The notes under the pieces are model-generated. The model saw only the letters and a list, made by a program, of their open reading frames with translations, ran no database searches and was not told the DNA's origin. The position numbers and the translations under genes were made by a program. Shown piece after piece: positions 11,552 through 14,261 of a stretch of DNA of 14,261 nt. The stretch is from Euryarchaeota archaeon UBA346 (GTDB lineage: Archaea; Thermoplasmatota; E2; DHVEG-1). Where the stretch lies: positions 1-14,261 of the forward strand of contig DAJP01000007.1 of the NCBI GenBank assembly GCA_002496355.1, given 5' to 3'. Position 1 is the first letter of the stretch; every line of letters starts with the position of its first letter.

Positions 11552-13129
11552 TTACCTGAATTTCAGAACCTGTATGGTTTCAATCGTACAGGGACCGACG
11601 TTGTCATAGGCGATGGACCGTATCGTATGTTTGGAAAAACCACTTTCATTCCAATAATAGGTAAACGGTTCGTCCATATCGGTTCCGACGTACGTATTAT
11701 CGATGTAGAACTCCACTCGGTTGCATCCCAGGGTTGATCTTGTGACGTTGACGACTATCTCGAGTGGTCCGATGATCCAAGGCTTGCTCTTTGGAAAGAA
11801 GCGTGAGAGGATCTTGGAAAGGATTGGAAGTCGCGACTCATCATTGATATAAAGACCAGATTGTGGCTTGTCGAACACGGTCGTGATTTCAGGTGTTAAC
11901 GTAGCATTCAACCAGGTGTCAGAATATTCATGGATAAAAAACCAGGAGGTATTTTGATTCGCATATCCGTTTCCTGTGATGAAACACTGTACAGATCCTG
12001 CGGGCGCTAAGATCGAATAATATCCTTTTTGATCGGTGAATGTCGATTGGCTATAGAAATGGCCGACGTAATCCTTCCAATCATAGCGGATGAACGCATT
12101 GCGTACCGCTGTATGGGTCATACTATCGACCACATATCCTTTCACTTCTGAATTCCCCTCCGGTTCGAAGGTCATTGTGAGGTTTATCCAAAGAGTCTCG
12201 TTTTCTTCGATAAAAATGTTTTGAGCGGATGCTGATTCATAATCTTGATGGTAACACCATATATCGATTTCTCCCGGGATCGCCCCCAGGGTATAGAACC
12301 CAATCTCATCGGTGTTCGTATGGTTAGAAAAGTACCCGTATTCAGTATAACATCTGACATCTACTTGCGCATGGGGAATTGGATTGCCCAGCTCAGTATC
12401 CGTGATATATCCGCAGACGAACGCAGTCGCAATCGGGTATGGAATAAGGGTGATATTGAACCAAATGAGGGAATTATTCTGTAAAAATAAATCCCCAGAT
12501 CCATACGAAAAATAATTGGTATAATAAATACTGATTATGATTCTTCCCGGGATTGATCCAATATAGTAATATCCTGATGAATTTGAGAACGTATCATTAT
12601 GCCAATAATGCGTCCCCTCTTCATACCAATTAAGATTGATTATAGCACTTTGGATTGGTTCTCCAGAAATACTGTCCGTGAGATACCCTTGGATATGTGC
12701 TGTTTGCTCCAGAACAGGAATCAGAGTGATATTGAACCAAAATATCTGATTTTCCCATACGGTGAATTCGGGCGAATATTCATTAAAGTAATTCTCAGGA
12801 TAAAAGTACAACCGAAATTCTACAGGGACGGTAGAAAAGGAATAAAAACCTGTTGGGTCGGTGAATGTCGTATCCCATCCGCCATTTCCCTCAAAATCCT
12901 GCCAGGATAGATCAACCTCGACATCTTCCAAAGGGTCTCCTGTTACATTATCGGTGACATAACCGCAGATCACCGAGTTTTGATTGCTCGTTTGACTGGT
13001 TGATTGAGGATCATCCATGGTATGTTCTATTATTGGTACATTTTCAGTTCTATTTGCGATAACACTCGTACCAAAAAACAGACAAACGATACAAAAGACC
13101 ACAGCTTTCATAATGAGATATTTTTTCAT
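11552..13129 (-). CDS. Secreted protein with four carboxypeptidase-regulatory-like domains and an Ig-like domain
   Basis: A 525-residue protein. Residues 1-25 are a signal peptide, followed by a Ser/Thr/Gln-rich linker. Four tandem beta-sandwich units of about 91 residues follow (about 53-138, 145-230, 237-321, 328-413). Each opens with a GY-x-x-D strand (CGYVTD, QGYLTD, CGYITD, KGYVVD), has a GxPIxxAxV-like turn, a GFYSF/GYYYI strand, and ends in WFNITLIP or a variant. This is the CarboxypepD_reg-like fold, typical of surface stalks. Residues about 450-525 form an Ig-like domain (NRVEFYIDNTYVG, HTIRSIAYDN). About fourteen N-x-S/T sequons suggest heavy N-glycosylation. No catalytic site is visible. 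A TATA-like box at 13189-13180 and GGGAG at 13143-13139 support the start. Not fused to the candidate RNA upstream. Confidence 0.87.
   Translation of the reverse strand: MKKYLIMKAVVFCIVCLFFGTSVIANRTENVPIIEHTMDDPQSTSQTSNQNSVICGYVTDNVTGDPLEDVEVDLSWQDFEGNGGWDTTFTDPTGFYSFSTVPVEFRLYFYPENYFNEYSPEFTVWENQIFWFNITLIPVLEQTAHIQGYLTDSISGEPIQSAIINLNWYEEGTHYWHNDTFSNSSGYYYIGSIPGRIIISIYYTNYFSYGSGDLFLQNNSLIWFNITLIPYPIATAFVCGYITDTELGNPIPHAQVDVRCYTEYGYFSNHTNTDEIGFYTLGAIPGEIDIWCYHQDYESASAQNIFIEENETLWINLTMTFEPEGNSEVKGYVVDSMTHTAVRNAFIRYDWKDYVGHFYSQSTFTDQKGYYSILAPAGSVQCFITGNGYANQNTSWFFIHEYSDTWLNATLTPEITTVFDKPQSGLYINDESRLPILSKILSRFFPKSKPWIIGPLEIVVNVTRSTLGCNRVEFYIDNTYVGTDMDEPFTYYWNESGFSKHTIRSIAYDNVGPCTIETIQVLKFR
11891..12973 (-). 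repeat. Four repeated domains of about 91 codons
   Basis: Units start at residues 53, 145, 237 and 328 and end in WFNITLIP (twice, identical), WINLTMTF and WLNATLTP. The strict spacing implies tandem duplication; the fourth unit is the most diverged. Confidence 0.8.
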
Positions 13130-13138
13130 ACTCTTTCG

Positions 13139-13189
13139 CTCCCAATTAAACCGTTCTACATACTTTATTATTCATTTGATTTATTTAAG
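13139..13189 (-). promoter_or_regulatory. Promoter and ribosome site of the four-domain surface protein gene
   Basis: CTTAAATAAA on minus at 13189-13180 predicts a transcript start near 13158. GGGAG at 13143-13139 precedes the ATG by 9 bases. This gives the gene its own promoter, separate from the candidate RNA at 13289-13356. Confidence 0.45.
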
Positions 13190-13288
13190 CATTGTGTAGG
13201 GATAAAAATACGGCAAAATACGAAAAAATCATTGATGCAACCTTGGATAAATATCACCACCGATGCAGCATCTTCTCTCCATGAACAG

Positions 13289-13356
13289 CTGGGTCTGGGC
13301 CTAAAAGTCTGGGAGGAAAGAATGCAAAAAAAACATTCTAAAGAGCCCAAACCCAG
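13289..13356 (-). ncRNA. Candidate small structured RNA, copy 2 of a two-copy family
   Basis: It lies in the gene-free stretch 13130-13553. Read on minus, CTGGGTTTGGGC (13356-13345) pairs with GCCCAGACCCAG (13300-13289) as a 12-bp stem with one U-G wobble; on plus this pair would be a C-A mismatch. Inside are a TCTTT linker, a 6-bp hairpin AGAATG/CATTCT (13339-13334, 13324-13319), and CTTTCCTCCCAGA (13320-13308), identical to copy 1, followed by CTTTTAG. A T6 run at 13228-13223 is the first plausible terminator, giving about 134 bases. TATA-like TTTATTTA is centred about 26 bases upstream. It could instead be a leader element of the surface protein gene, but that gene has its own promoter. 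Confidence 0.58.
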
Positions 13357-13374
13357 ATATTAATATAGATAACA

Positions 13375-13402
13375 AATAAATAAATCTATCTATTTATTTA
13401 TT
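13375..13402. promoter_or_regulatory. AT-rich 11-bp perfect inverted repeat at the second small RNA promoter
   Basis: AATAAATAAAT (13375-13385) and ATTTATTTATT (13392-13402) are perfect inverted repeats with a 6-base spacer. The minus-strand TTTATTTA within is at the TATA distance from the stem start at 13356. The plus-strand copy could drive a divergent transcript near 13422. A possible operator or divergent TATA pair; simple-sequence origin is also possible. Confidence 0.35.
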
Positions 13403-13493
13403 CTTTTAAAAATATCCTTAAATCGCAGCAATTTACAGAAAAAATGAACACAACGATACGATATTATCATCGTCCTGTTTCATAAAACCACAG

Positions 13494-13499
13494 AAAAAA
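13494..13499 (-). terminator. T6 run after the 44-residue zinc ribbon gene
   Basis: Six T residues on minus, 55 bases past the stop at 13554, in TCTTTTTTCTG. A moderate poly-T terminator candidate. Confidence 0.35.
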
Positions 13500-13553
13500 G
13501 AGAAGAGCACTTATCGAGACCATTCATTCAGGAGCAAGGCTACCAGACAACCG

Positions 13554-13688
13554 TCACCAGTCAAGCGGACCCCAATTCCGGCTCTGGCACTTCGGACATA
13601 CATACGTCGGATGACCTTTCCCAGCCTCGATTTTCTGAGGTGCGATAAATTTTGTTTCGCATTTTTTACATTTGTAGAAGTTCACCAT
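13554..13688 (-). CDS. 44-residue zinc-ribbon protein
   Basis: The protein starts MVNFYKCKKCETKF and has two CxxC knuckles, CKKC (residues 7-10) and CPKC (34-37), separated by a lysine-rich loop with APQKIEAGKGHPTYV. It ends SRNWGPLDW. This is a complete rubredoxin/zinc-ribbon-like fold and nothing else. The frame is open to ATG 13757, but the TATA box TTTATAAG (about 13721-13713) predicts a start near 13691, so the ATG at 13688 is almost leaderless and the longer start would lie upstream of the transcript. Function unknown; such ribbons typically bind RNA, DNA or a larger enzyme. Confidence 0.72.
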   Translation of the reverse strand: MVNFYKCKKCETKFIAPQKIEAGKGHPTYVCPKCQSRNWGPLDW

Positions 13689-13712
13689 GTTACAATAAAA
13701 GAACCACTCTGA

Positions 13713-13721
13713 CTTATAAAA
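13713..13721 (-). promoter_or_regulatory. TATA box of the zinc-ribbon gene
   Basis: TTTTATAAG on minus, one of the best TATA matches in the window, with its centre about 29 bases before the ATG at 13688. It decides the short start of that gene. Confidence 0.5.
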
Positions 13722-13827
13722 ACCTTTTTTTCTATTCCGCCACCGCCGACAGACCACAGCACAGCCTCTATTTCAATCAACACTAAATAGACGCAACCCT
13801 TACGTTATCGCACAGAAAAGTGACCCT

Positions 13828-14261
13828 ATGACAAAAAAGAACACCGTCCAACCAAACAATCTATCAGAAAAAAAACAGGACGACCGAGAGACAAAAATCC
13901 TCAACCTGCTCTGCAACACCTCCCTTGTGCTCATGACCATGATCACCGAGGCTGTTTCACAGGCATTCACAACCATCACTAAAGAAATGGTCAATGCCCT
14001 TTCCACCAGTGTTGGCGCCTCGCAGGACGCTTCAGCCAACCTAGACGACTTGGAGAAAAACATCCCCGAAAAACTCAGAAAAGAACTCATGACCATGAAA
14101 AGCGACCTGCAGAAACAACTCAACGAAAAAAAACAAGACCTCGCCGGCCTGCTTGCGGACCCGCGGTTCGACACAGGGATAGCGATCGTCGAACGCGTCT
14201 CAGTACCACTCCCAAAACTTACACAGGACCTGGATGAACGCTCTCTTTTTGGATACCTTGC
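13828..14261 (+). CDS. Helical protein of unknown function (3' end outside window)
   Basis: From ATG 13828 the frame is open for 144 codons to the window edge. I do not recognise it. The protein begins MTKKNTVQPNNLSEKKQDD, then has a moderately hydrophobic helix (about 25-50: ILNLLCNTSLVLMTMITEAV) and a long charged region likely to form a coiled coil (about 75-110, with EKLRKELMTMKSDLQKQL). A more mixed part with DPRFDTGIAIVERVSVPLPK follows. There is no signal peptide or metal motif. GTGA just before the ATG and a weak TATA-like TAAATA near 13785 support the start. Codon use is rich in C-ending codons, as in the AbiEi-type gene. Could be a structural or membrane-associated protein. Confidence 0.7.
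   Translation, partial: MTKKNTVQPNNLSEKKQDDRETKILNLLCNTSLVLMTMITEAVSQAFTTITKEMVNALSTSVGASQDASANLDDLEKNIPEKLRKELMTMKSDLQKQLNEKKQDLAGLLADPRFDTGIAIVERVSVPLPKLTQDLDERSLFGYL

Noticed and set aside
13004..13363. Plus-strand open frame of 119 codons
   Set aside because: It spans the start of the surface protein gene and the second candidate RNA, has no ribosome site and no recognisable protein features.
13374..13402. Start of a CRISPR-like or simple repeat array from the AAAT/TTTA runs
   Set aside because: Only one short AT-rich inverted repeat with no spacers. It is better explained as promoter sequence.
13800..14174. Minus-strand open frame at the right end
   Set aside because: Ser/Arg/Phe-rich low-complexity antisense of the plus-strand helical gene, which has a start signal and sensible protein composition.

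Overview
The window reads as a piece of an archaeal genome, most likely an uncultivated euryarchaeote of the Thermoplasmatota type. The lineage is an inference. The sequence shows AT-rich TATA-like boxes about 26 bases before many starts, several apparently leaderless starts, Shine-Dalgarno sites of the GGTGAT and GGAGG kinds, and poly-T terminators. It also shows many secreted proteins built from archaeal surface modules (thrombospondin type 3, FG-GAP, carboxypeptidase-regulatory-like, Ig-like) and no bacterial-type promoters. There are no rRNA or tRNA genes, insertion sequences or CRISPR arrays.

Layout. 1-1280 (minus): the N-terminal 426 codons of a lipoprotein with calcium-binding repeats and a transglutaminase-like domain, cut by the window edge. 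1504-2463 (minus): a secreted alpha/beta hydrolase resembling PETase and cutinase-type polyester hydrolases. 2636-2944 (minus): a small secreted protein. 3126-3476 (plus): a DUF1801 protein. 3589-3894 (plus): a small membrane protein. 4260-4838 (minus): a zinc-finger plus PIN-domain nuclease. 5042-5914 (plus): a secreted caspase-like protease. 6056-6850 (plus): an AbiEi-type regulator without a toxin partner. 6951-8777 (plus): a secreted seven-bladed FG-GAP propeller protein. 8791-9993 (minus): a RecB/AddB-type PD-(D/E)XK nuclease with iron-sulfur cysteines. 10046-11158 (minus): a cytoplasmic lipase-like hydrolase. 11231-11371 (minus): a tiny zinc protein. 11552-13129 (minus): a secreted protein with four regulatory-like beta domains. 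13554-13688 (minus): a 44-residue zinc ribbon. 13828 to the end (plus): the start of a helical protein cut by the edge.

The most notable observation is outside the proteins. Two gene-free stretches, one on plus (4113-4193) and one on minus (13289-13356), can fold into the same architecture. Each has a long GC-rich closing stem, a 5-6 base linker containing CUUU, a 6-bp hairpin, and then an identical 13-base pyrimidine motif, CTTTCCTCCCAGA, before the stem closes. The closing stems differ at four aligned positions while keeping pairing, two of them by full compensatory change. In both cases a G-U wobble favours the strand on which a TATA-like box lies about 26 bases upstream. The shared motif contains the anti-Shine-Dalgarno core CCUCC and could pair over 9 bases with the ribosome binding site at 3577-3585. 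I propose a small noncoding RNA family, possibly controlling translation; this is untested.

The genes are mostly single transcription units with their own promoters and do not form one pathway. Six proteins carry export signals (lipoprotein, PETase-like hydrolase, small secreted protein, caspase-like protease, propeller, four-domain protein) and a seventh is a membrane protein. The region therefore looks like cell-surface and extracellular functions mixed with a few nucleic-acid enzymes and small zinc proteins.
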